Below are positions 1-7,200 of a stretch of DNA of 7,325 nt, one piece after another (positions within the stretch are counted from its first letter, which is position 1; every line of letters begins with the position of its first letter). Position numbers and translations under genes: made by a program. The notes below the pieces were generated by a model. It saw only the letters and a list, made by a program, of their open reading frames with translations, searched no databases and was not told the DNA's origin. Source of the DNA: CBFGRV01 sp965651265 (GTDB lineage Bacteria; Bacteroidota; Rhodothermia; Rhodothermales; VXPQ01); contig CBFGRV010000106.1 of the NCBI GenBank assembly GCA_965651265.1, positions 1-7,325 on the forward strand. The letters run 5' to 3'.

Positions 1-281
1 GCGTTGTCGGCCGGACTGTAGATGAGGTCGGGCCCGCGCCCGCCCACGGCCGCCACGATGTAGAGGTTGCGCAGCTCCTCGGTTTCGCGGTAGAGCGTCT
101 CGACGAGGACGTCCGGGTTTTGGCGATTGTATTCGGCGATGGCCCGTTCGAAGAGCGCGCGTTCCTCCGCGCGTTTTTCGTGCCAGATGCGGATGCGAAT
201 GCGGTCATCGGTGGAGGCGCAACCAGCGGTGAATGCCAGCACGACCGTGAGCAGCAGAAACGAGAGGAGGTGGCGGAGCAT
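1..281 (-). CDS. Sugar ABC transporter substrate-binding lipoprotein (MalE-like), N-terminal part, cut by window edge
   Basis: The reading frame starts at ATG 281 and stays open for 93 codons to the left edge, so only the N-terminus is present. Residues 1-20 form a lipoprotein signal peptide: a basic MLRH start, a hydrophobic core and a TAGC lipobox with Cys21 as the likely lipidated residue. The mature part begins with a beta strand IRIRIWHEKR, then a helix (EERALFERAIAEYN), then NPDVLVETLYRETEELRNLY and GGRGPDLIYSPADN. This order (strand, helix, 'NP.V.V' strand, 'GPDLIY.P.D') is the usual N-lobe of family 1 extracellular solute-binding proteins such as the maltose/maltodextrin-binding proteins. 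Its likely role is to capture maltodextrins for an ABC permease encoded further left, which fits the two amylases upstream. The substrate is inferred from context. No Shine-Dalgarno is visible; a heptamer repeat occupies that site. The start is well supported by the signal peptide. Confidence 0.85.
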   Translation of the reverse strand, partial: MLRHLLSFLLLTVVLAFTAGCASTDDRIRIRIWHEKRAEERALFERAIAEYNRQNPDVLVETLYRETEELRNLYIVAAVGGRGPDLIYSPADN

Positions 282-288
282 CGGTGGT

Positions 289-316
289 GGTTGCTGGTTG
301 CTGGTTGCTGGTTACT
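289..316 (-). repeat. Four-copy heptamer tandem repeat in the leader of the binding-protein gene
   Basis: On the plus strand the unit GGTTGCT occurs three times head to tail, followed by one copy with a single change (GGTTACT). On the coding strand this reads AGTAACC followed by three AGCAACC. The array ends seven bases before ATG 281, covering the place where a ribosome binding site would normally lie. The changed copy provides a TAA in frame with the downstream gene, which closes the short frame opened by an in-frame ATG at 326. Arrays of this kind can vary in copy number by slippage; any effect on translation here is inference. Confidence 0.85.
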
Positions 317-329
317 GGGTGGGCATGGA

Positions 330-341
330 CGATGGCCATCG
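330..341. promoter_or_regulatory. Perfect 12-base palindrome between the SGNH gene and the binding-protein gene, possible operator
   Basis: CGATGGCCATCG is a perfect inverted repeat centred between 335 and 336, in the 86-base gap and 49 bases upstream of ATG 281. No loop or following T-tract is present, so it looks more like a site for a dimeric DNA-binding protein than a terminator. No flanking promoter is clear: a TAGATTGTG at the SGNH stop codon resembles the Bacteroidota -7 element (TAnnTTTG) with a mismatch and no matching upstream TTTG. A chance palindrome is quite possible in GC-rich DNA. Confidence 0.25.
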
Positions 342-367
342 GCCGGCAAAAGAACTTGTAACACAAT

Positions 368-2194
368 CTAGCCTGGGGGGAGGGAGGCGAGGAGGCGGCG
401 GCCGGCCTGGTGGTTGGGCTCGAGCTCGAGGAGCCGGGTTACCACGCGGCGTGCATCGTCGAATTCGCCTTCAAGCGCGTAAGCGCCTCCTAGATTGTAG
501 AGCGCGGTTCGGTCTGCGGGATCGAGAGCCACGGAGCGCTCCAGATGTTCGAGGGCCTGGCGACGGCGCCCCTGGTGCAGAAGGATGCTGCCGATCATCC
601 GGTGTCCGAGGGCCGTCTCCTGCTCGTGATTGGCTGCATCGAAGTAGGTCAAAGCCTCGTCGGCACGCCCCTTGTGCATCAGAACGTTCCCCGCGGCCAG
701 ATACGGCTCGGGCGTGAACGGCAGCTCCTGCACCATGGCGAGGGCTGCCTTCAACGCGAGATGGAAGTCCCCCTCTTGCTCGTAGTGCCTGCGCAGCGCG
801 TCGTTGGCGTCGGTCCAACGGATCTCGCCGTTGAAGAGGTCGAGTGCGATTCGGGCAATGGGGTCGCTCGTGTCAACGGAATCCATCCACGGCTTCGTGA
901 CGCCAGGCGGCTCGAACGGCCACGCCGACATGAGCTGCCGCACGCGAAAGATGCCTACGAGCGAGTCGACCTCCGTCAACAGGACTTCTCGGCGGGCCAA
1001 CTCGCGCGGCACGTAGCCATCCCAGGAGCCGATCAATCCGGCCGATCGGAGGGCCTCGTAGAAGGCATCGGCGATCACGAAGTACCCCTCCACATTCGGA
1101 TGCAGATGCTCCGTCATGACCGTCGAGCCGATGATGCCGTGGTCCGAGCGGGCGGCCAGCGCATCCTGCGTCTCCACGACGACGGCCCCGTAGCGCGAGG
1201 CCAGCTCCCGGATGATGGCATTCATCTCTTCGGAAGCGCGGAATCGCAGCTCGTCGCGATCCTTCGCTGCGAGATACGCCTGCCGGGCCTCGTCGAAGCG
1301 GCCTTCCTCCTCGAGCATCCGCGCTTTCTTGAACAACACGTCGGCCTCCGAACCCTCCCCCGCGACGAAGGGCGGATGGTCCCGTTCGTTGCTCGCCAGT
1401 GTGCCGATAAAAACGGGCACACCCCGTGCGGCGTAGGCGGCCAGCAGACGTGAGAGATTGCTTCGAAACTGCCGCAGTCCCCGCTCGAAGTCGGCCGACC
1501 CGTAGGGGATCGACTGGTCGCCGACCATGCGCGACATCAGCGTCGCGGACGGCGCCTCACCCTCGGCCCGGCCGCCTGCAAGTCCGGCCGTCCACGTCAT
1601 CAGGCGACGCAGCGCCTGCACCAGCCTCAGATCGGCAAGCTCGAGGTACGTCCGAATGAGCCACGTCTGCGATCCAAGCGACTCCGACGACCCTACGCCG
1701 AGGGCGCCGTAGTACTCGTTGTGTCCCGCGTAGATAAGCACGGCATCGGGCGCGTGCTCGAGGATCTCATCGACGAAATCGAGGAGGGTGTACGAATTAA
1801 CCGCCGCCATCGACGTATTGATGACCTCGATGTGGCGATCCGGGAAGGTCTGCATGAGCCGCTGCTCCAGCATGCGCGAGAAGCTGCCGCCGTAGTAGAA
1901 CGGAAATCCGGCACCGCTCGAGCCGCCCTGAACGAAGATCCGGAAGGTGGACGCGTCCTTCTCCGCGCGGAAGAAGTCGGCGAGGCTGGATGGCACGTTC
2001 CGAACGTTCGTGAAGTAGCGCCGCGCAACCTCTCGATTCTGCACCAGATAATCCGGCTTTCCCTCCACCGGAACGAAGAGCGGATAGCTCGCCCCGAATC
2101 CGCTGAGCCGAAGCGCCCCTTCGACCACCGCGAAGAACGCGATGGGGATGAGCAGCATGGCTGCCGTGAAAAGAAGGCGTTTGCGCGAATTCAT
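368..2194 (-). CDS. Membrane-anchored SGNH/GDSL-type hydrolase with C-terminal TPR repeats
   Basis: 608 residues. An N-terminal hydrophobic helix (about 7-24, after a basic MNSRKR) is an uncleaved anchor or signal, placing the protein outside the cytoplasm. Residues about 84-385 form an SGNH hydrolase domain. Block I is GGSS at 90-93, with Ser92 as likely nucleophile in place of GDS. Block II is around Asn126. Block III is GHNEYYG at 157-163, with Asn159. Block V is EHLHP at 362-366, giving Glu362 and His365 in place of the usual Asp-x-x-His. A helical insert with a TPR-like pair (about 280-325) interrupts the domain. About three TPR repeats close the protein: 495-525, 528-560 and 564-596, the last two containing the A-L-x-P and L-E-P-N turns. 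Families of this fold hydrolyse esters, often acetyl or other acyl groups on carbohydrates; the substrate here is unknown. It starts 38 bases after the amylase stop codon and so is probably co-transcribed. The start is fixed by the signal anchor. Confidence 0.85.
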   Translation of the reverse strand: MNSRKRLLFTAAMLLIPIAFFAVVEGALRLSGFGASYPLFVPVEGKPDYLVQNREVARRYFTNVRNVPSSLADFFRAEKDASTFRIFVQGGSSGAGFPFYYGGSFSRMLEQRLMQTFPDRHIEVINTSMAAVNSYTLLDFVDEILEHAPDAVLIYAGHNEYYGALGVGSSESLGSQTWLIRTYLELADLRLVQALRRLMTWTAGLAGGRAEGEAPSATLMSRMVGDQSIPYGSADFERGLRQFRSNLSRLLAAYAARGVPVFIGTLASNERDHPPFVAGEGSEADVLFKKARMLEEEGRFDEARQAYLAAKDRDELRFRASEEMNAIIRELASRYGAVVVETQDALAARSDHGIIGSTVMTEHLHPNVEGYFVIADAFYEALRSAGLIGSWDGYVPRELARREVLLTEVDSLVGIFRVRQLMSAWPFEPPGVTKPWMDSVDTSDPIARIALDLFNGEIRWTDANDALRRHYEQEGDFHLALKAALAMVQELPFTPEPYLAAGNVLMHKGRADEALTYFDAANHEQETALGHRMIGSILLHQGRRRQALEHLERSVALDPADRTALYNLGGAYALEGEFDDARRVVTRLLELEPNHQAGRRLLASLPPG

Positions 2195-2198
2195 GGGT

Positions 2199-2219
2199 GG
2201 CGCGACAACATGTTGCGCC
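2199..2219 (-). promoter_or_regulatory. Inverted repeat in the 38-base gap, just upstream of the SGNH gene start
   Basis: GGCGC at 2199-2203 pairs with GCGCC at 2215-2219, and the centre contains a perfect 10-base palindrome CAACATGTTG (2206-2215). In the transcript the arms can form a five-pair GC-rich stem, a mismatch, then two more pairs around a five-base loop. The structure ends four bases before ATG 2194, so it would sit over the ribosome-binding region. No T-tract follows, so a simple intrinsic terminator is unlikely. It could tune translation of the SGNH gene, act as an mRNA processing or stability element, or be a protein-binding site. Function is not shown by the sequence. Confidence 0.4.
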
Positions 2220-2232
2220 GATTTCTTGATGC

Positions 2233-4185
2233 TTATTGCTCTTCGGCGGAGCGAAGAACGAAACCCTGGCGGGCTGATATCTCCAGCAGTAGTGCCTCGG
2301 CATCCTGCTGCACGCGATACGTGTCGTAGGTCGTGAAGAGCAGTTCGTACGGGCGGCGCAGATCCTCCGGCAGCTCGACGCGCATGCTGTGGGCCTCGTC
2401 GCTGCGGTTCAGCGCCACGACGATGGTCTCGTCACCGAGCGTGCGGCTGAATACAAACGCCCCGCGCTCGTCGTCCGCGCTCAGGACGCGGAAGTCGCCG
2501 CGGCGCAGCGGCGCGTGTTCGTTCCGCAGGCGAATGACGTCGCGATAATACGCGTGCATCTCCGCATCGAATTCGACGGGATCGGCCCTTCGGGCACGCC
2601 CGATCGGATCGGCGACCTCGTCCTCAAACTCGATATCCGGCCACACCATCGGCTTGCGGTCATCGGGGTCGTCCGCACCCCACATCCCGGCCTCCGTGCC
2701 GTAGTAGATCATCGGCGCGCCCACGTATGTCATCTGAAAGAGCGCAAATAGGCGCTGAATTTCGCGGCCCGTCGCATCGGGCGCGCTCACATCATACCAG
2801 TCGTTGTGGCGCGGCGAGACGCGGTTGCCCCAGTCGTAATCGAACCGATCCCCGTTCTCATAAGGCGCCTCACGATTGACGATCATCGAGGCCAGGCGGT
2901 CCGTGTCGTGCGAGTCGATCAGGTTCTGGAGGGCATACTGCACGGGCTTTGGGTAGACCTCGCGCCGCTCGTTGAGCATCTCCGCGAAGCCGCTCGGCGG
3001 GAGCCTGTAATCGATCAGATATCCGGTCGCCGGAAACGCGAAGGCCCAGTAGTTCATGGTCGCCGAGAACCCGCCCTCCACGATCATCTCGCGCGCATCC
3101 TCCCAGATCTCCGTCACCGTGTAGGCCTCCGGATTGATGGCGCGCACACGGGCATTCCAGTCGCGCCAGAAGCCTATCGGAACCTCGTTCGTCACATCGA
3201 GCCGCCACCCGTCGATGCCGTCGGAGGGGTCGCCGTCGCCGTTGGGGTCCATCCACTTGCGCGTCGCGTCGAAGATGTACTCCTTGGGTCCGGGATGCAG
3301 GTCGGAGCCGTCCTCGTTGTCGGCGAAGACCGGCAGCGTCTCGACACCCCACCATCCCTCGTACGTGAACTCGTTGGCATCCGTGGCCGGGTCGTCGAAG
3401 GAATTGACGATGTACCAGTCCCGATAAGGCGACTCCTCCTGATTCTCGACGATGTCCGCGAAGGCGAAGAAGTCACGCCCCGTGTGGTTCCAGACGCCGT
3501 CGATGATCACGCGGATGCCGCGGGCGTGGGCTTCATCCAGCAGGTGGAAAAAGAGGCTGTCGGCTGCGGTGACGTGCCAGGTCGCGGGGTCGCTCGTCTC
3601 CTGCTCCATCAGCGCGAAATCGCCCTCCGGGTCCGGCCCGAAATGCGGGTCGATGTGGTGGTACGTGTTGCCGTCGTACTTGTGGAGGGAGCGCGCGTAG
3701 AAAACGGGATTGAAGTAGATCGCGTTGATGCCCAGGTCGTCCAGGTAATCGAGCCGGTCGATCACGCCCTGCAGGTCGCCGCCGTAGCGCCGGTCGAAAA
3801 CCGCGCCGCGCGGATGCTCGAAGCCCTCGCCCGTGTCGTAGAAGGTGCCGCCGATCTCCTCCTCCCAGTCCGAGCGCGCGTACCAGTCGCTTCCCCACTC
3901 GCGCACGGCCCACGTCTCCGGCACGGTTTCGTTTGGATGTTCCAGGGACTCCCGCGTCGGGTCGTTCGACGGATCGCCATTTCGAAAGCGCTCGGGGAAG
4001 ATCTGATACCAGACGGCGTCAGCGGCCCACGTGGGGACGGCTTCGCTGGCCAGGCTGTCGTCGGGCAGCGGGTCGTGGCTCGGGGCCACGGCCGTCGATG
4101 GGCTCGCGGCATCGGGCGCACCGCCGTCCGGACTGTCGCAGGCGGCGAGCAGCAGGAGAAATGCGAGGAGGGGATAAAGTCTCAT
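2233..4185 (-). CDS. GH13 alpha-amylase/neopullulanase-like lipoprotein
   Basis: 650 residues from ATG 4185. Residues 1-15 are a short lipoprotein signal with an LAAC lipobox (Cys16), followed by a Ser/Pro/Ala/Asp-rich linker to about 50. The GH13 barrel starts at WAADAVWYQIFPERF (53-67), with no N-terminal CBM34 or CBM48 domain. The catalytic set is complete: DGVWNH 229-234 (region I), DGWRLDV 325-331 with nucleophile Asp330 and Arg328 (region II), VTEIW 357-361 with acid/base Glu359 (region III, where Gly before Glu is often seen), and SHDTDR 425-430 with His426/Asp427 (region IV). Region VI is INAIYFNPVF 153-162, and APMIYYGTEAG 490-500 marks strand 8. DPNGDGDPSDG (313-323) resembles a calcium-binding loop. 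A C-terminal beta domain spans about 560-647. The enzyme should hydrolyse alpha-1,4 (perhaps also alpha-1,6) glucans at the periplasmic or outer face of a membrane; exact specificity and GH13 subfamily are not certain. An in-frame ATG at 4212 would add nine residues (MILLLRPRE). I prefer 4185 because it gives a standard lipoprotein signal. Confidence 0.92.
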   Translation of the reverse strand: MRLYPLLAFLLLLAACDSPDGGAPDAASPSTAVAPSHDPLPDDSLASEAVPTWAADAVWYQIFPERFRNGDPSNDPTRESLEHPNETVPETWAVREWGSDWYARSDWEEEIGGTFYDTGEGFEHPRGAVFDRRYGGDLQGVIDRLDYLDDLGINAIYFNPVFYARSLHKYDGNTYHHIDPHFGPDPEGDFALMEQETSDPATWHVTAADSLFFHLLDEAHARGIRVIIDGVWNHTGRDFFAFADIVENQEESPYRDWYIVNSFDDPATDANEFTYEGWWGVETLPVFADNEDGSDLHPGPKEYIFDATRKWMDPNGDGDPSDGIDGWRLDVTNEVPIGFWRDWNARVRAINPEAYTVTEIWEDAREMIVEGGFSATMNYWAFAFPATGYLIDYRLPPSGFAEMLNERREVYPKPVQYALQNLIDSHDTDRLASMIVNREAPYENGDRFDYDWGNRVSPRHNDWYDVSAPDATGREIQRLFALFQMTYVGAPMIYYGTEAGMWGADDPDDRKPMVWPDIEFEDEVADPIGRARRADPVEFDAEMHAYYRDVIRLRNEHAPLRRGDFRVLSADDERGAFVFSRTLGDETIVVALNRSDEAHSMRVELPEDLRRPYELLFTTYDTYRVQQDAEALLLEISARQGFVLRSAEEQ

Positions 4186-4246
4186 TTCGCGGGGACGAAG
4201 CAAAAGTATCATTTCGCGAGGGCCTGCCCGATGCTCATTTCGCGAG
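4182..4246 (-). repeat. Three-copy direct repeat at the junction of the two amylase genes
   Basis: The coding-strand core CGCGAAATGA occurs three times, on plus-strand intervals 4182-4191, 4209-4218 and 4235-4244, with spacing of 27 and 26 bases. The first two copies in reading order share CTCGCGAAATGA. The second and third share the core followed by ACTTT after one variable base. The first copy encodes the last two residues (AK) and the TGA stop of the upstream amylase. The second and third each supply an in-frame ATG for the downstream amylase. The pattern suggests local duplication of a stop/start junction. Confidence 0.8.
4209..4238 (-). other. Nine-codon mini-ORF linking the two amylase genes by ATGA overlaps
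   Basis: ATG 4238 overlaps the TGA stop of the upstream amylase (4237-4235) as ATGA. It reads MSIGQALAK and ends at TGA 4211-4209, which itself overlaps the alternative start ATG 4212 of the downstream amylase, again as ATGA. The last residues (LAK) copy the LAK end of the upstream amylase, as expected if the junction was duplicated. It could relay ribosomes from one gene to the next by termination and reinitiation. No evidence of a functional peptide is visible, and there is no Shine-Dalgarno sequence. Confidence 0.25.
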
Positions 4247-7200
4247 CAGCATCGCCTTGGAGAAGACGCGGCCATCGACATCCAACCGATAAAGATACGT
4301 GCCGCTGGAAAGTCCGTTTGCACGGAAGGTTGCCGTGTGGCCGCCGGCGGATTGCACGCCATCCACCACAACGGCCACGCGCCGGCCCAGCACATCGAAG
4401 ATCTCGAGGCGGACGTGACCGGCCTCGGCGAGGGTGTACGGGATGACGGTGGAGGGATTGAACGGATTCGGGTAGTTCGCGTGGAGCATCGTGCGGGCGG
4501 GACGCTCCGCCACGTCGTCTTCGATCCCGGTGTAGACGGCGCCGAACGGCAGATCCGGCAGCTCGGGCAGGCTGAAATCGACGTCTTCGGCTGTGATGAA
4601 GACGGCCGTCTCGTAGGGCGCGAGGGTGGCGGTGAAGCCATCCAGCTCGAGATCGAAGAAGGTGGTGTCGACGAAGAGGTGCGTGTACGGAATCGGACCG
4701 TCCGTGGTCATGTCGACGTGTGGTGTCGGGTTGATGGTGACGGTCCGCTCTGCGCCGGCGAAGTTGATGAGGACGACGGCGTTCTGGTCGGTGGCGGGCC
4801 GCACGTAGGCGTAAACGTTGCTCGACGTGTTCAGCGTCGTGAGCTCCTGCGTCCAGAAGGCCGGGAATCGGGAGCGCGCGTGCGCCAGGCGCTGGTGGAG
4901 CATCGCGAAATCATAATTGCGGTCGGTCTCCCACGTCACGGGCCGGCGCCGTTCGTCGCCGGGCACGTCGCCGAAGTTCACCTCCTGCCCCTGGTAGATC
5001 ATGGGGATGCCGGTCGTGGTGAGCAGCATCCCGGTGAGCGATAGGATGCGCTCGGGCGTGCTCGCATGCAGCTTCGCGATGCGCGTCTCGTCGTGGTTCT
5101 CCAGGAAGCGGAAGTAGCGCGCGTTCGGACCCGGCCAGAAGTCGTTGTTGTGGACGAAGTTGTCGTAGTTCGACAGGCTTCCGTACGTACCGCGGATACC
5201 GTTGAAGTAGAAATTCCAGTCGTAGCCCGCATCGATCCCCCCGACGACGGCGTTCCCGAAGTCGTCATCGGCATAATAGACCTCCGTGCCGGGACCGGTG
5301 CCGGCGATCTCGCCGAGTAACCAGGCATCCGGCTTCAGGCGGCGCATGAGCTTCCGGATCGGCTCACCGAATCGCTCAGGGCCGTAGCGTCGCCACGGAC
5401 CCCAGTACACATCGAACCGCCAGCCGTCGATATCGAATTCGCGCACCCAGTATGCCATCACATCCAGAAGATGCGCCTGGAGGTCGTCGTCCTCCCAGTT
5501 CAGATTCGCCAGGTCCCCGAAGCCGTCGTACTTGAGGTAGAGATTCTTGCCGCCTTCCGTTTGCCAGATCTCCGGAAGATTGGGGCCTCGGCCGTCCAGG
5601 CCGCGATTGTGCGCGCTGGGCTCGGTCTGCAGGTGCTCGAAGTAGGGCGATTTTTCGCCGAGCTGCCGGACCGACTCAACCCACGGATGCACGGGTGAGA
5701 CGTGGTTCGGGGTGATATCGAGAATGATGCGCAGCCCTAGCTCGTGCGCGCGCTCTACGAGCTCGCGAAAGTCGTCGTTCGTGCCCAGCTTCGGATCCAC
5801 GTGATAGAAGTCGATGATGTTGTATCCGCCCGAGAGCCCGTCCATGAACTGGTTGTGGAAGATGGGCATGAACCAGATCGTCGTGAAGCCCATCTGCGCG
5901 ATGTAGTCGAGCTCGGCCGTGATCTCATCGAACCGCTTCCCCGGCGAACCCGGCGTGCCGGAGGCTTCCGGGCCGAAGGTCAGCGGGAAGATTTCGTAGA
6001 CGACGGCGCGGTTGATCCAGGACGCTGTCTCCTCGTAGCGCAGCATACGCACGTCGCCGTTCTCTTCGATGACGACCGCGACGCGGAGGTGGTCGCGATT
6101 CCCGTCGTCGGCATTCACATCGACATCGAAGTACACCTCGCCGGGGCCTTCTGCGACGCCGGAGACACCAAAACCATCGATCTGATATGCAATCGTCGAA
6201 AGGTCGACCGTGCTCGCCGTGGAGTCGAAGGTCCATCCCGGCGTGCCAAGCTCTGGCGGGATATATCCGGATACGGCCATCAGAGCGATGTTGAACTGGA
6301 ACCCGGACCCCGACACCGTCGCGGTAACCAGGGAATCGGCGAGTGGATGCTGGAGGCGCGTGACGACCAGCGTGTCGGAGACGTATGTCTCGCCGCCGAT
6401 CGTCGCCTTGAGGACCAGCTCGTTGGCGCCGCGATCCAGATTTCGAACGACCTCCACCTCGCCCTCCGCGACATCCACCTGCACCTCGACCCCGTCGTGA
6501 ATCAGCGTGGCCTCGGTGATGAGGGGGTCGATGGTGCCGTCGGGCCGTGTGATGCGCCCGTGCAAGGTGGCGAGATGGATGAAGGTCTCGTGGTTGGGCG
6601 TGACCCAGGCGGCGGGCTTATGAATTTCACCGATCTCGGTGGAGACTTCCTCGCCCATTGAGTCCACAGCGGTGATCCGAAACTGCGAGCCGCTCACGAT
6701 GGGCTGATCCAGCACAAAGCGGAAGATGCCGCTCTCGCGATCGTAGTGCGGCAGGCCGTCGGCCGGCGCGCCGTTGACCTCGAATTCGATGGATGCGATT
6801 CCGGCCGTCGAAAACACGCCCGCCGACACCGCGTCGATGAGCCCCGCCTCGTTGAGCTCCCGCGCCGGCTGAAAGACCATCGGGTCCGTGATAGTCACGA
6901 CCGAGTTGTTGTTGTCCGCGGGGTTGATTCGATCGTTGAGCGGGTCGGAGATCCAGGTCCAGTTCGAACCGGACTCGTTCTGATGAAAGTGAATTTTGTA
7001 CTGGTACGTCTGGCCAATGGTGAGCGGCACCTCGTAGATCCACTGGTCCAGGGTATCGACATAGCTCATCTCGGAGGCTGCGCCTATCGCAATAGCCCCC
7101 TGGTTGTTGGGTCCCCATCCATTGAACTCTCCGGGCAGGAAGGCGCGGACGAAGTCGTCCTCCGGCCCCGGCACGTAGCGGAAGGTGACGTCGAGCGTCT

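Noticed and set aside
375..395. G-rich run on the plus strand near the SGNH stop codon, considered as a G-quadruplex
   Set aside because: Only two tracts of three or more G are followed by pairs of G, and the bases encode the C-terminal LPPG and nearby residues; not strong enough to claim.
545..1453. Plus-strand open frame (302 codons) antisense to the SGNH gene
   Set aside because: Composition is that of reverse-read coding sequence, and the opposite strand carries clear SGNH and TPR motifs.
2806..4446. Long plus-strand open frame (546 codons) antisense to the lipoprotein amylase
   Set aside because: It mirrors the amylase codons in GC-rich DNA, has low-complexity Arg/Val/Asp-rich composition and no recognisable domain, while the opposite strand encodes a complete GH13 enzyme.
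4186..4641. Upstream extension of the lipoprotein amylase frame by 152 codons
   Set aside because: The extension overlaps the T9SS domain of the upstream gene in another frame, is Ser/Pro/Arg-rich without homology, and would bury the lipoprotein signal. Only the nine-residue extension from ATG 4212 remains possible.
5744..6661. Plus-strand open frame (305 codons) antisense to the secreted amylase
   Set aside because: Same shadow effect of biased third positions; no signal, domain or start context, and it lies wholly inside a well-supported gene.
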